Shown here one piece after another: positions 1 to 13,047 of a stretch of 64,000 nucleotides of DNA (the stretch's first letter is position 1; each line of letters begins with the position of its first letter). The DNA comes from Chromera velia (lineage: Eukaryota; Sar; Chromeraceae), in assembly GCA_018398765.1 (NCBI GenBank), contig JAHBMJ010002675.1, forward strand, positions 1-64,000, read 5' to 3'. The translations under genes and the position numbers were made by a program. The notes beneath the pieces are model-generated. The model ran no database searches. It saw only the letters and a program-made list of their open reading frames with translations, and was not told the DNA's origin.

Positions 1-34
<34 letters not shown>

Positions 35-84
35 ACGCACACGCACACGCACACGCACAGGACGTACAGAGAGGGGAGTTTCAT

Positions 85-125
<41 letters not shown>

Positions 126-160
126 AAAAAAAAAAAAAGAAAGAAAGAAAGAAAAAAAAA

Positions 161-196
<36 letters not shown>

Positions 197-218
197 AAAA
201 AAAAAGAAAGAAAGAAAG
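1..218. repeat. (CA)n/(CGCA)n and (GAAA)n microsatellites
   Basis: Positions 1-58 are CA dinucleotides grading into CGCACA units. Positions 83-218 are GAAA tetranucleotides interrupted by A-runs. Open frames through this tract encode only Lys/Glu/Arg or Phe/Ser/Leu runs and are not genes. Confidence 0.9.
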
Positions 219-524
219 TAGGTAAACACACACTACGTTCCCTCCCTGTCTCGAGGGAATCAATCGGCTAAGTGTAGAAAGGCCAGTGATCACAACTGTG
301 GAACAGACGAATCGAACTAAAACAAGAAAGTCAGGAAAACAAAGGTAACGGTAGAGCTCCCAGCAAATCCCAAGAAAAAGAAGAGGACGCGAACAGACAG
401 ACAGACCTTCACGAGGACGGCAAGGAGGTCCTCAGCCTCATCTGCAGGAAATTAAGGAAAGGAAAGGAAAAGAAAAGAAGAACAGAATCGAAGTCGCGGG
501 GGTAATAATCGATTCGATTTGGGC

Positions 525-3500
525 TCAGCCACTGTTGAGCCCTGCAGATTTCTTTTGTTTTTTGTCTCCTCTCTCAATCGCTTCGCTCGCTCTTTCTAAA
601 TGATCTGTTGCCTTCCTGCTGCACGCGTATCATTTCTACGAAGACAGAGAACGCGATGACGCTGAAGCGACTTAAGGAAATGACGTCGACTGACTGACCG
701 AAGGAGTCTGTCTCGTGGAGGATTGCGAAGTCCTTGGCTATTCTCTGAACCGAGAAGGAACGCACCGAGGCCCAGGCAGAGACGATCTCCCTGAGTCCCT
801 CGTGGAGCGGTGCATGGGCGCGTTGGTCGGCACCTGCACAGCCATTAAAGGAAAAAGGGGGGGCCGGGTGAAAGCTTAAGAAAGAGATGAGGCGGTGTTG
901 ATTCAAGTGCATGATCGAACACGCCCGAGAAAGAAGGAAAAAGAGGCACGAGGGAGAAGTCCAGGTTTTGCAGTCGAATCCAATATGTCAGGTAGAGACT
1001 GCCAGTACAGTGTAGGCTTGACGGGCAACTGAGAAAACGCACACCCAGACTCATACGGAGACCCTCATAGACCCACACTCATCAAATCTCTGACGCACAG
1101 CAATTTTGAGAGAAGAACGGAACAAATTAAAGATGCGTGAAACGAGGAGAGAGTCAAAGCAGAGCTGTGTGTGGGTGTCGGACGCTGAGAGTGGAACGAC
1201 AAAAGAATCATGGAAGGAAGAAAGAAAGAAAGAAAGAGAGAGAGAAATCATTTTGGGAGGAGGCCTGCAGGAAGACGCCCCAAAGAAAGAAAGTGGATGA
1301 AAGATCGTTAGGAAGGACTGCATTGTCGGACTTATAAATGACCGTTGATCGAAAGAAATTGAAGAACAAATGGGAGTACATTCAGTTGATTTATAGAGGC
1401 AGGGAGGGAGACTGCGTGAGAGAGATTGTTTGAGTGAGTCAAAGTGGAGAGAGATTAAAAACGTGGTTCACTTATTCACTCAAGGACGGAAGAGAGCCAC
1501 GCAAGAAGAAGAGAAGGGAAGGGAAGACACTCGTACGTACTCCCTGTGAGGGCTTTTTGGAGTTTGATGACTTCCAGCCGTGCAGTGAGTGCCTCGATGA
1601 GGGCACATTTGAGTTCCTTCGTGCACAGATCTGCACCCTCCATAGGCCTCACTTTCTCCAGGGTGGTAGCGAGAACCCTCAGTTGGTCCTCTTGGTCCTG
1701 CGTGGACAGGACGTGCAGGAGCAAGGAAGGTGGATGGATGAGTGGATGGATGGAAAGGGTCTGTTTGAATATTTTGATAGAAGGGTTTCTTTTTCTTAGT
1801 CGGCTTTTGTGCCTCTCGGTATTCTTTTTGGAGTGAAAGTGATGCAGACTTGGGCAGACAAGTAACCTAAGTTCTTTTATGCCTGAGGGGATAGAGGTTT
1901 TGGGTGAAGAGAAATCGCATTCTTGTCTGTGACCTTCTCATCAGTGTCTGAGTGTCCATCCGATTCGTTTTCCCCCTTCTTCTTTTCCTCCAAGGACCTG
2001 GCTTGACACACTGACTGTTTGGCACATTGAGCGACATTATGGTTGACTGATTGACTGATTGGCTGACTGACAAACTGACAGACAGACAGACAGACAGACA
2101 GACTGACTGACTGACTGACTGACTGACTGACTGATTCACTGACTGATTCACTGACTGATTCACTGACTTACTGACTGACTGACTGACTGATTCACTGACT
2201 GACTCACTGACTGACTGACTGTCTGACTGATCCACTGACTGATTCACTGACTGACTCACTGACTGACTGAGTGTCTGACTGACTGACTCAATGACTGACT
2301 CACTGACTGACTCGCTGACAGACAGACAGACAGACAGACAGACTGACTGACTGACTGACTGACTGACTCACTCACTCACTCACTCACTCACTCACTTACT
2401 GGCTCACTCACTGACTGACTGACCGAAATCAGCCTCTGGTCTCTTTCGTATTTGAATCGGAATGATGCTGGGTCCTCCCCTGTGCCTCTGTCTTTTGAAA
2501 ATCTGCATATTCGATCATGAACTCAAATGAAGCGCCAGTTTCATCTGAATGATACCCACACTTAACTTTCATGCAAAGAGTTCTCGCCCCCTCATTGTAA
2601 CACCTCCAAGGAATTTGGTGGGCCCCTTGCAGAATATTGATTGTTCCATTCATGCATGCACTGTTGTGCAATGATTCTGTGGAAACCATGCAATGTACAA
2701 TCCTCACATGCACTCGCACGCTGCGGGTAGAACCAGGCAAAGAGAAGGCTCGAACTCCTGCTCCACTGTAGAAACCCTACAAAGGTATCGTAGAGACTTG
2801 TAGATATTCTGAGGTTCCGTCTAGCTTGAAGCAATTAATTGCACAGGAATAGCGGACAAGACGAGAGAGAGGGAGGACGCTGACCGACGGACCCAGCAGT
2901 CATGAAGGTGTCCGTCAATTGGCGCGTGCAGAGGACCCTCTGCAGTGTTTTTGTATCGGGAGGGAACAGCAAAGAGAAAAGAGAAAAAAAGAGAAATGCG
3001 GAATCAATCATTTGGAATTCAATTCTGAACTTTTGGGGGATTTTGGGCAAGAGAGAGGAGCAGAACCTCTCCTGCAAGAGGAAAGAATGAGAGCCTGAGA
3101 GAGACTATCAGCGAGAGAAAGACCTTGAGACAGAAAAGGAGCGTCCTTCCTTGGTCTTCCTTTCAGCGCTCCCCCGAATATGCCTCTGAAGCAACCGCTG
3201 CACTGCAAAGCCCTTGGCTCGTCTCCTCTTTCAAACCTTCGACCATCGATTTCATCTCATGTCATCTCATCTCTGTCTGTCCGTCCTTCCCTCCATCCAT
3301 CCGGCCTCGATCAACAATCGTCCCAGTAGCTCTCTCTCCGGGGGGCCTCCTCACTCAGTGAAAGAAGCTTAAACGAAAGAAAACAAGAAAGGAGGGAAAG
3401 GAGGAAGAAAGATAGACAGACAGAAAGAAAGAAAGAAATGAAAACAGAAGGGAAGATGTGGAAACACGCAGACAGACCGCAATCTTCTCCAGCCGGAGTC

Positions 3501-5510
3501 CACAGTTGTCCTTGAAGAGGTCGATCTGTTGCATCGATCATCACAATGAAAAGAAAAGATCATTCCACGGAGATACTTAAATCCTTTCAAATTCGGCATG
3601 CATGTGCAGACAGACAGACATTAGAACAACAAAAAAGCATGGATGGATGGATCCGAGACAAGTCCAATACATGCCGGGAAAGGGAGAAAGAAGGCTCAAA
3701 CGGAAGGAAGCGTTCATATGGACTTCAGCTGGTTCGCAGGCAGTGAGCACTTCGCGGGCCTGGAAAAAACAAATTGTGTGTTTAAAAAAAACAATCAACA
3801 GAACGGAGAAAACACGACGCTGAAAGGCCACTACTCTCTAGAAGAATACAACAAAGGATACATGTAGACAGAACGTTTGCGTTGAACCTGCAGCGCCCTT
3901 ACACTTCTTCTTCTTGGCGTTCCCCTTTCTTCTTCATCGCATCCTCTATTCTTCCTGGCTCACGCTCTGAAGTTCTAAAGTGCTTCTTGCCTGGCTTGGT
4001 TGCTTGCTTCATCTATTGGTGCTCACACCGGTCCTCTCATTTGTCTTGGTTTGTTGCTTGATCCAATGCACCCATCTGCTTCTCTGCCCTGACCAACCAT
4101 TCAAGAAACCCACCAACAAACAAACCCACCAGGAGTTTGGCGACGAGCGACTGGACTCCGTGGGGGTACAGAGCCTCTTGGAGTTTCTCGAAGGTCTCGC
4201 GGAGAACCTGCGGGGGGGGGGCAGTTCTTTTTGTCTTTCTTTTTCTCATTTGGTTTGTATTGTGAAGAGAAAACGAGCTTCAGGGCTCATTGCTCTCATT
4301 CTTTGACATCTTTCTTTTGTGTTTCCGGAGAGGAAAAAAAGGCGGAGATCATTCAGCAGACAGTCTTGTTTTTAGTGTACTCGCTCACAAGTGCAAATGC
4401 GAAGATCGTAAAGTAAACTTGACAAAGGATAATCAAAGACCTTGTGCAACGTCTTTTGTACAAAAGTTCTCGTTTGTTTTTAAAAAGAAAGAGAAAAAAA
4501 GACGTCTTTCACTTGAAAGAAGAAACAAAAAGACGAGCTCACCTCGAGATTGTAGGCGGCGCTGCATTAAGAGAACCACACAATGAATCAGGGGGGGGAG
4601 GACATTGAGCCGTGTCTATCCAGAAAGGGAGGCAAGGAAAATCTACATATGGAGGGAGAATTAAAGCAAACGAATAAATGTTTCGAAAGAAAGTCAACAT
4701 TGAAAGAATGATGTACAAACTTTTTGAAAAGCCTCTCGCCACAGCAGAATGAGCTGACCTTCCTCAAAGCAGCATCTCTGCTGGATGAAAAGAGAACAGC
4801 TGGATGAAATAAATGTATTCCCTATACTGACTATTGGAAGTGTTTCAGATCTGCCGCCTCGTCTCTCCTCAGTAGGGGTTGCTGTTGCTGTTCCTGTCGG
4901 GGATCCAGGGCCAGAGGTTCGACTGATTCCCTCACGAGGGACCCTTTCCCCCCCCTGCCCCCCGCCTCATACGGACCACCATGCCCTATGTCCTTCTTCA
5001 CCTGGCTCCAGAGCAGCTGGAGCTTTGTCACGAGAACTCTAAGGTTCTTCACACCCTGAATGAAATAGAAGGTACAAAAAACAATTTAGAAGACAAATGG
5101 GGAGACCAAAGGCAATCAAAATACTTGTTGCTTTGCCAACCAGCCTGAAGAGGAATACACATTCAATCAGGAAAAAGGTAGGACTGACTGACTGGCTGAC
5201 TGACTGACAGCAAAGATGGCACTGTTCTCCAGTTCCTCAGCTCCCATCCCAGCGTCCCCCCCTCCCTCTGCGACTCCTTGGGGAATCTGTGCACAATGTC
5301 ACAAGGACACGCACGAGATAAGATATGCAAAAAAAAGGGATACACACCATGAGAGTTGTCAGAGGGTACACATACAAATGCAAAGACTCGATGCAGACGG
5401 AGCGGCCGGCCGCCAGTCTTCATGATCGAAGTGTGGAGGCATAGAAAAACGGAAGAACGAGAGCAAACAGAAAAGAGACAAAGTCAAAGGGACACACACA
5501 CACCCCCACA

Positions 5511-5552
<42 letters not shown>

Positions 5553-7218
5553 CGTCAAAATGAAAAGAATCGAAATTCTGGAAAGCAACAAAAAAGCAGC
5601 ACCTACTTCCTCCCTCCCTCCCTCTCAGTGACTGGCTGACTGACCTGAGCGCTCCGGAGGATCTCCTCTTTCGTGTACACGGGAGCCCCGCATTTGCACA
5701 TCACGGGTTTGATGTTGTTCAGCCATTTCTCCCGAGCCTCCCTCTCCTTCTCCACCAAGTACTCCCGAAGCACCTCCGAGGCAACAAACAGAGACCCACA
5801 CTTACAGGGACCTGGCCTCACTGCCTGCATCAAGTTGCGGTCCCCCCTCTCTGCTGTCCCACTACCTCCCGGGTCCCCGTCTGTGAACGCAATCACTTCC
5901 CCCCCCTGCGGGCATACAGACAAGAGAAGTAAAAAGAGGAGGAAGGAACCAAGGTGAAAAATGACTCTACGTGGACGCAACCGCCTCAATAAAGATTTCT
6001 GAGGAAATTAGGTACAGAAACTGTAATAATACCCCCTCGCTAACGAGACCCAATTCCTAACACGGACCAAAGCACAGCCAGTATTGAATGTGAAAAACAC
6101 GATCAAGCTTCCAGCCAATGAGTTTTATTCTTTTTCGGCCTCGAGTCGTTTCTCCTGACTTCTCGCCATCAAACAAGACAGAGGACATATCTGATCACAT
6201 GCATGCGTTCCACACACTTACAGACTCACCCTGAGTTCCAGTCGCCTGACGAGCCCGTTGCTGTCTCTGTGAGACTCAGACAGATTCACGTGCTGCGGCT
6301 GGTTCACATATTCCAATTGTATCTTCTTCCCCCCCTTTCCCCCCGTCCCTCCTCCTCCTCCCTGCCCCTTCTGATCCAAGCTTCCTCTTGTTGAACTTAT
6401 CACAGACGCGCGCAGAGCCTCGGGCCCCACCCCCAAAATCCCATTCTGGTTGTTGCCCCACGCAAACACGCGGCCCTCATGTATCAGAGCGTAGCATCTC
6501 GGTCGAGGCACTCCCTGTGAGTCCTTGTCGATGACCACAAGGACTTGTGTCACGTGGCTTGTGGCTGTTCGGTCGAAGTCAATTTGCTGTGGAGAGTTAA
6601 TTTGGGTCCCTTCCTTTTTTCCCTACAGGAGGCGAAAAACAGAAGACATGAAACAGATGGGGGTGAAATGTGNNGGGGGGGGGGTCATGAAGCTAAGTGA
6701 CTCACAAAAATAAATCTGTCGAAGTCCCGATGCAAGTACGGGCAGGCATAGAAACAGCATCAAACAAATATAATGAAGAGAGCTCAACAGGCCACACCAA
6801 TTTTTGCGCAAGACGAAAGAGAGAGGGATGGCCGGAAGAAGCAGGGAAATTCCTTCCTTCAGAGAGAGAGAGAGAGAGAGAGGCGGAGCACACGAAGGGA
6901 ACCGGCCAAAAGAAACGCGAAAGGGGGGGGGGCTGGGGGGATGATAGTTCCGAGAAAAGGAAGAATGCATGCAGAGAGAGCTTCATGCACTGACCTTGCT
7001 GCCTGTTCCACACCCGCACTGTCCTAGAGAGTTGTTCCCCCAAGTGAAAACCTTTCCCTTTCGAGTGCGGCACACCACAAAGCTCATGTCCTTTCTGCCG
7101 TCAGGAGGACCGGGAGGAGACAGGTGAGCGTACCCGGAGAGTTGCACGATGGGGTCGGCGCTGCATCTTCGTTCATCGCACAGACACGCACACATACACG
7201 TGCACACATTTACACACA

Positions 7219-7266
<48 letters not shown>

Positions 7267-8123
7267 AAGAAAGAAAGAGAGGGAGACAGAGGGAGAGAGA
7301 GGGGAAGAGAGAGAAAGAGAGAGAGGGAGGGAGAGAGACAGCAAAAAGAGCGGCGAAAGAAACATGCAGTGACAGAGACATGAACAGGCAGGCATGCAGG
7401 CAGGCAGACAGAAACCCAACGAAAGAGAGGGAACTACAGAGTCAGACAGAAATGACTGACTGACTGACGCGTCCTCTGTTTGTTTGTCATTGATCATCAC
7501 TTGCACCTGTCTCCACTGGTGTCCCCCCCCCTCTCGATGAGTCATCGGTCCCCTTTCACCCTTCTCCCAGACTTCCCCGGCAGCTGCATGCATGAAAGGG
7601 TATCCACAGAGAGACCGGTATTTGTCGCTGTATCGACACCACGTTGCTCGTTCTTTTTCGAGAAAAGAGTACCCGTTTTCTTCAAGACAGGGCAAGAGTG
7701 CATTGAGCTCCCCAGCATGACCAAATTTATCTCCCTTCTCAAAACCGTCCTTATCCCACTTCAATTTCCTTCCTCACTCCTCTCTGTCGGTCGCTCTCCC
7801 TCGCTCCTTCTCGTACGCTTGCATCAATTTCTCTAGCTACCTGAGGAAAAGGGAGACGCTGTTGCTCAATTTGTGTTGTCTAAGTACATACGCATTTTGT
7901 GCATGTGTATCATGACCCTTGGTCACCGTGATTTGTGTTAATCATCTCCTCTCACTAGAACGACTGTACTCCGCCTGTAGGAAGTACAATTTCATGTGCA
8001 TTGACCACGGGATGCCTCCTTTGCTGACTTGTGAGCACAACCTGCCAGTCATCCCCCATCAGGACGTCGTGGACCCCCCCCCTCGCTTGACCTCCAGTGT
8101 CGAACGAGCACCACTCATACGAC
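525..8123 (-). CDS. RCC1-repeat protein, multi-exon (5' end unresolved)
   Basis: Exons read from splice motifs and phase agreement, 5' to 3': 8042-8123 (tentative), 7469-about 7770, 6995-7160, 6230-6586, 5645-5905, 5209-5286, 5002-5055, 4130-4207, 3478-3525, 1541-1697, 699-833 and 525-541, which carries the TGA. Two RCC1 blade signatures are visible, GKVFTWGNNSLGQCGCG (exon 6995-7160) and GRVFAWGNNQNGILGVG (exon 6230-6586). RCC1 repeats form beta-propellers used in GTPase exchange or as protein scaffolds; which applies here is unknown. Exon 5645-5905 has two CKCG motifs about 40 residues apart, possibly a metal site. The C-terminal exons encode a charged, probably helical region (LRVLATTLEKVRPMEG, LREIVSAWASVRSFS). 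All junctions from 7469 down agree in phase. The start codon was not found, and an in-frame TGA lies upstream of the readable part of exon 7469-7770. It is divergent from the p62 gene. Confidence 0.75.
2046..2430. repeat. (GACT)n/(GACA)n microsatellite in an RCC1-gene intron
   Basis: About 385 bases of GACT, GACA and CACT units lie between exons 1541-1697 and 3478-3525. On the coding strand the array reads GTCAGTCAG repeatedly, the same string as many donor sites in this window. Confidence 0.9.
5510..5549. repeat. (CA)n microsatellite
   Basis: A CA run inside an intron of the minus-strand RCC1 gene, reading (TG)n in the sense direction, between exons 5209-5286 and 5645-5905. Confidence 0.9.
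7212..7330. repeat. (CA)n(GA)n compound microsatellite
   Basis: In the sense direction of the minus-strand RCC1 gene this reads (TC)n then (TG)n. It sits directly upstream of the acceptor of exon 6995-7160 and may serve as its pyrimidine-rich tract. Confidence 0.9.
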
Positions 8124-9609
8124 CTGAAATCACGCAGCCAAGCCAAAAGGCAGCGCAATTAAGCATGCAGGAAAGCAGGTGAGCAGGCAGGCAATTCACT
8201 AAAGCATGCCGTCGCGTGCTGGTGAATTGCAGAATTCCAAGAGGTGGTTCTTCATTTTCTCTCAGTATCCATACGTTTCTTCGTATTGTCATGCATGCCT
8301 TTTCATATTTTTCAATTCTCCGCGATCCGTCCAATCCGCATATATACATTCACATGCCACGTCTGCCCTGGCGGCGCCAATGGCCCCTCACTCACTGGAT
8401 GCGCACAGACATGTATGGAGAATGTCCTCTCTGATATAAACGCATAGCACTATGAGAAAGAGAGGTGAGTTTGCGGCGGAGTTTACACGCAATTCTCCCT
8501 TGATATACTCCGTGCATGCATGCATGGAATGTCTTTTCTACTTGATTGATGAGGCAGCAGTCTTTCGCATGCGAAGCCTGCTCTACGCAATCTACCAGGG
8601 AAGGGAGAGAGTTTCGGAAGGACTGAAAAGCCTGATAGTGCGCGCAGACAGCTCTGTGATCTGTAGATGGGGGTATACTTAAGGCACTTAGCTAGAGGCA
8701 TGCAGACTGACTTCTGGTGTTTTTTCCCGATGAGAAACATTCTTCCGACGAAGTAACAATGCGACGAAGAAGCAGTAACGTTTTCCCTTCCTTGGCCCGG
8801 GTCGGAGGTCTCGAAGGGTGCAGGGCGTCACTTTGCAGACGTGCGTATAAGAGAACCACAGTCCACGTTTATATATATAGGGATATATCGCATAGAAAAT
8901 ATGGAAGCCGTTGGCGCTCAAATGAGCAGATGTGTGACGGAAGTGGTTCTATGCGGAAGCCAAAGATTTACATGAGGCGAGAGAAGAGACGCATGCACTG
9001 AGGTGTATCGTAGCTGTCCGTTCTGGAGCCGATCAGACTCGACCTCCATATGAAGTGACCGTGACAACGTACCGACGGTATACCGTCTCATTGAACCTGT
9101 ATATATACATGCCATATGTGTATCCTCGGTTTTCGCGCGCGAGCGCGTGCGCGTGCTCGCCAAATATAAGCTTTCGCGCGTTTTGTCATGCATGTTTTGC
9201 CTTATCGATCCTCTGATCTCGACAACATGCTCCGCCGATACTCTGCCGCAAAAATTGCAGCAAGTTTGCTCACTGAGACAGTCATTTTCAAAAGCCACAG
9301 ACTGCCATTTTTTTTACCAAGACTCTCTTTGACTCTGTATAGTGGCCTAGAGAGCCTTAGGGTCTTGAGGTCGCGAGATTAGGAGACGACGGTGGCGTAG
9401 ATCCTCTCCCTGTGGTGAGTAAGGTCAAACATACATGAAGGATCAGGAACGTATGAACGACCAAGAGAGTGAGGAAACAAGGGGTGATCAGTCTTTTATT
9501 TCGCTCGGGGAGGAGTCCGAGGAGGAGAAGAGGAGTAGATAAAGTGGAAGGGGACGTGGGAGGTTTCAGCTTTCTCGCAAATTTGTGCCTTCTGTTGTCT
9601 CTTGTCTTC
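8124..9609. promoter_or_regulatory. Divergent spacer between RCC1 and p62 genes
   Basis: No convincing coding exon is seen. The spacer holds TGCATGCATG words near 8515-8525, an alternating GC purine-pyrimidine tract at 9134-9165 and short TATATA tracts near 8875 and 9105. The divergent gene orientation makes a shared promoter plausible, but no element is proven. An open frame continues upstream of the chosen p62 ATG from about 9436 and could be 5' UTR or extra N-terminus. Confidence 0.4.
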
Positions 9610-11918
9610 ATGAGAACCGGAGGAGCTCAGTCTGCCGTTGTGGGCTACGACTGTCCTAATGTTCAACTGAACCCTCCCAAAAAGAATCAAGGCCGAAAAC
9701 GTCCCCAAGATTTCAAGGAACTGAAAGAATGTCGACTTATGTTGTCCTCTGAGAAGGGGGTTGCCCTTACCAAAGGCCACGAATTGGTGATCAACCCACC
9801 AATCACGCGTGACCGTCTTCTCAAAGTCCAAAAAGCGCTGATTCATGCCGATGCCGTCCTCAAAGTCACGTACAAGGATGTCAATACAGACGCAGAGCGC
9901 GAGTTTCTGGTGTTTTTTCCCAATCCCGAAACGATGCTTTCGGCCTATGAGGCCCTCGATCGCGTCACGAAAGGAGAGGATCCACGTCCACCTCCCCCTC
10001 CGCCGCCGCCGCCGCCGCCCGAGGATGAAGATTCTCCGGTTGTCAAAGAAGCAAAGGAACGCCTTCTTGTGGCCAGACCGGATTTGAAGAATCTCTTCAC
10101 CTCCCTTGTTCCATCCGTCGTCACCCAGAAAGAGTTTTGGAAGCCCTTCGCGTTGGAAGTGGCTGAGAGTCTGGCACAGGTCAAGGGAAGTTTTTTCCCC
10201 CTGCCCCCTCCCCAACAAATCCGCCGCAAGCCCGGCAGTGAGAAAGTCGATATACAGTTAGAGGAATCCCAGTTGGAGACTTTCATGAGCGAGGATCCCC
10301 GGATAAGGGAGATAAACAGGCAGCAGTGTCAACGGAGGAACGTGAAAAAGTCCGAATTTTGGGTCAATTTCCTACAGAGCCGATACTACAAGCAGATCAC
10401 AGGGAAACCGAAGGACGCCTCATGGTCCAAAAGTGATCCCGACTTTGAGGATCTCTGGCCACGTGTCACCCCTGACATCATTACCGAGCCCTATCTCACC
10501 CCTGACGTCGCTGCACAAAGCGGCAGCCCCCATGTCACCTCCTCGTTGCCCCCTTCGGGTCGAAACCGTCTGCTTGAAATAGAACAACACGTGAACCCAT
10601 TGGTCAATCTCATGGCAGAAGATCACCTCCGACGTCCAGGGTATGGGACAGGGGAGGGGCTTTCGGCCTTCGTTGGGGAGAATGCACCTTTGTCCATGGA
10701 GAGAATGTCAAAGAGTCCAGCGCAGTTTGTAGCAGAAGCAAAGGAGGCGTCGTCGTCCCTCCCTCCCGGGCTGGTCTCTTGTTGTCCTTTGAAGGCGGAT
10801 CACTTGATAGGGTGGGAGCATGCTCGGAAGGGGAGCAGCGCCCAGTTGTTGTTCCAGCGACTGAACATACACAGCGCTCGTCTCCTTGCAGGGATGCAGA
10901 GAGGGGAGGTGCCTTCCTTTTCTTCCTCTGCTTCTGCATCTCTTTGTCAGGAGAGGGGCGGAGAGAGGGAGAGAGTGGAGGCAGTGAAGGAGGCTGTGCG
11001 TATGGAAGACCTTGAGGGGGAGTCTGGGAGATGGGGAGGGGACAATGCGGATGCGAGGAGGAAGAAGAAGAGGGCAGCGCTCAAAAAAGCCGAACTTAAA
11101 CTGAAACCAGGCCAGTTGTTCACGTCTGCTCTGGACCCCGAGGTTCAACACGGAGCTGCTGCTTGTGAAAGTGTTTCTGATCCAGCTTTGTTCAACAATT
11201 TCGTGTCTTCTCTGGAAGAATGGGCCCCGACCTCTCTTCGAGAGCGGCCAAAACGTTCCCGCAATGCGTCTCTCGATCCGTATTTGCATCTTGACAAACG
11301 ATACAAAGAAGATAAGACGAAGGAGGAGGCGGCAGAGAGGGAGAGGGAGGCGAAGGCGGCATTGGGAACAGAGGAGACAGAACGCAGATTGATCCAGAGA
11401 ATTGGCGAGGTCAGTCAGTTTAGTGAGTCAAGTGAGTCTACGCCAGCCAGAATTAAGAGAAAGAGTAATTGTTGGTTTTGCCCTGTGCTTCACTGCAATT
11501 TGCGTGTCTTGAAGACTGCTTCGGAACTGGAAGAAATGAAGAGGTCCCTCGGCTCTGTCTTCATGTCTGCTCAACTGCCTTTTCTCTTCTTCTAGTCACG
11601 CGATGAGTGGAAAGTTCTGCATATGTATCATTTCGGTCGCTATTTGTACTTGTCTGTTCACCCATGCGTGTGTCTGTCCGCCCGCCCTTCCATTCGTTTC
11701 TCCGTTCCGTTTCCTGCAAGGATGGTTTGTTGGATGCACATGACCATCATCTGCTTTTTGTGCTTCTTGCGTTTTGCTGTGGCTGTTCCGGCTCATGCCT
11801 TTCCCGGTAGCGCTCGCCTTGGAAAGGGGTGGATGCTTGCGTGCATAAATCTGCCTCCATGCTTTAGTTTCGCTTCGGGGGTGCCTGACAGTGTCTGCCC
11901 TCAAGCACATTCGTGAAA

Positions 11919-11992
<74 letters not shown>

Positions 11993-12254
11993 ATCGTTTC
12001 AGTTTGAAAAGGAGCTGCGTGGTCTTTTGCGGTTTCTCTGGACTTCCACAGGGCAGGAAAGGGATAAGAGGGAGAAGCTAGTTGCAGAGCTGGAGAAGAA
12101 GCAGGCGGAGGTCAAAACGCTGAGGGAGATGCAATGGGGAACGTCCAAAGCTGTCGATTCCTTCATTGTCGTCGAAAAGTGGATTGAGAGGGTAAATTGG
12201 GCAACTAATTTGGCAATCAAAAAAGCCAACGCTGCCCTTAATAAGCAGGATTAG
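9610..12254 (+). CDS. GTF2H1: TFIIH core subunit p62/Tfb1 (GTF2H1 family)
   Basis: Two exons, 9610-11409 and 12003-12254, joined in phase 0 (donor GAG|GTCAGTCAG, acceptor CGTTTCAG), give about 683 residues; human p62 has 548. Residues about 38-125 fit the N-terminal PH-like domain, followed by a proline run (about 128-138). Two BSD-type blocks follow: VTQKEFWKPF near residue 170 and KKSEFWVNFLQSRYYKQ near 245. The segment LEIEQHVNPLVNLMAEDH and the C-terminal exon (ELRGLLRFLWTSTGQ, then a heptad-like helix) match the p62 layout. The protein is a structural subunit of TFIIH in RNA polymerase II initiation and nucleotide excision repair. The ATG at 9610 is the first before the conserved region; the frame is open further upstream. 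A Glu/Arg/Lys-rich insert lies around residues 450-500. Confidence 0.85.
11924..11990. repeat. (CT)n(GT)n repeat at the p62 3' splice site
   Basis: A compound CT then GT run lies immediately upstream of the acceptor of p62 exon 2, in sense orientation, where a polypyrimidine tract is expected. Confidence 0.9.
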
Positions 12255-13047
12255 CGGTGCATGACCTAGCATGGGGTGCCGGGATGGCTGGGGTGAACGT
12301 ATCGATGATACTATCGAACGCTTGATTCCAAACGCCAGTATGAAAAAATTTAAGTGGAGTCCCGGTTCAATTCTAAACTAAAGCCAGCTAAGTCAATCTG
12401 GCTTCATGCAATACGAAAAGCTGGGAAAGGCGAGAGCCAACAGAAACCTGGTTTGAATAATAACAATAATGTAATAATTAAAATGAGCATTGAAAACTGA
12501 TCAATTCAGACACATTGATATTGCAGAGACTAGTGCAGAGAATAAGATTTTAGAAACGTATTGAAAAACACGATTTTTACCATATATTTTTAATTATTTA
12601 AACTAGTATTTAAATTGTCCATGTCTTATATGATGTGTAGACTTAGGCCTATAGTGTGTGATTAGTGGTGCCTTAGAGCACTGTCGCCGTTTTGTCTTAT
12701 AAAGGTCGCCTCCGCAAACGGTAGGGGGGTGTACCTCATCGCTGAGGCTCAGACCACACCCTGTGGTTCGCCTGGTTTCCCAGGCCGCTAACAAACAACA
12801 ATCTATCTGCGCTTTGCATGCTTTGGTCTATAGGCTACTCAAAAGGGACTGCTCCAAAAATCGATCCAATGACACAGGATGAAAGGACACTTTGGCTTTA
12901 TGCACACCCTCTCTCCATTCTTCTCTCAGCGATTTCTCCTTCTCCCTCCCTCAGCTGTTTTCCTGCTTCCATTGCTTCCAGGATGGTCTTGTATTCTTCT
13001 TTTCTTCTTTTCGTTCCTCCCTTTCTTTTTGTGATCACTCCGTGTCT
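12255..13047. other. AT-rich spacer and probable LINE 3' tail
   Basis: 12260-12650 is AT-rich with no coding signal. 12650-13047 returns to normal composition and lies downstream of the minus-strand LINE open frames, so it may be the LINE 3' untranslated region. No gene is seen. Confidence 0.4.

Noticed and set aside
2046-2430. Ser-Gln-Ser-Val repeat protein on the minus strand
   Set aside because: It is a translation of the GACT microsatellite within an intron.
12680-12785. tRNA-like or SINE-like segment
   Set aside because: I could not fold a cloverleaf with proper anticodon and T-arm; the position fits a LINE 3' tail better.
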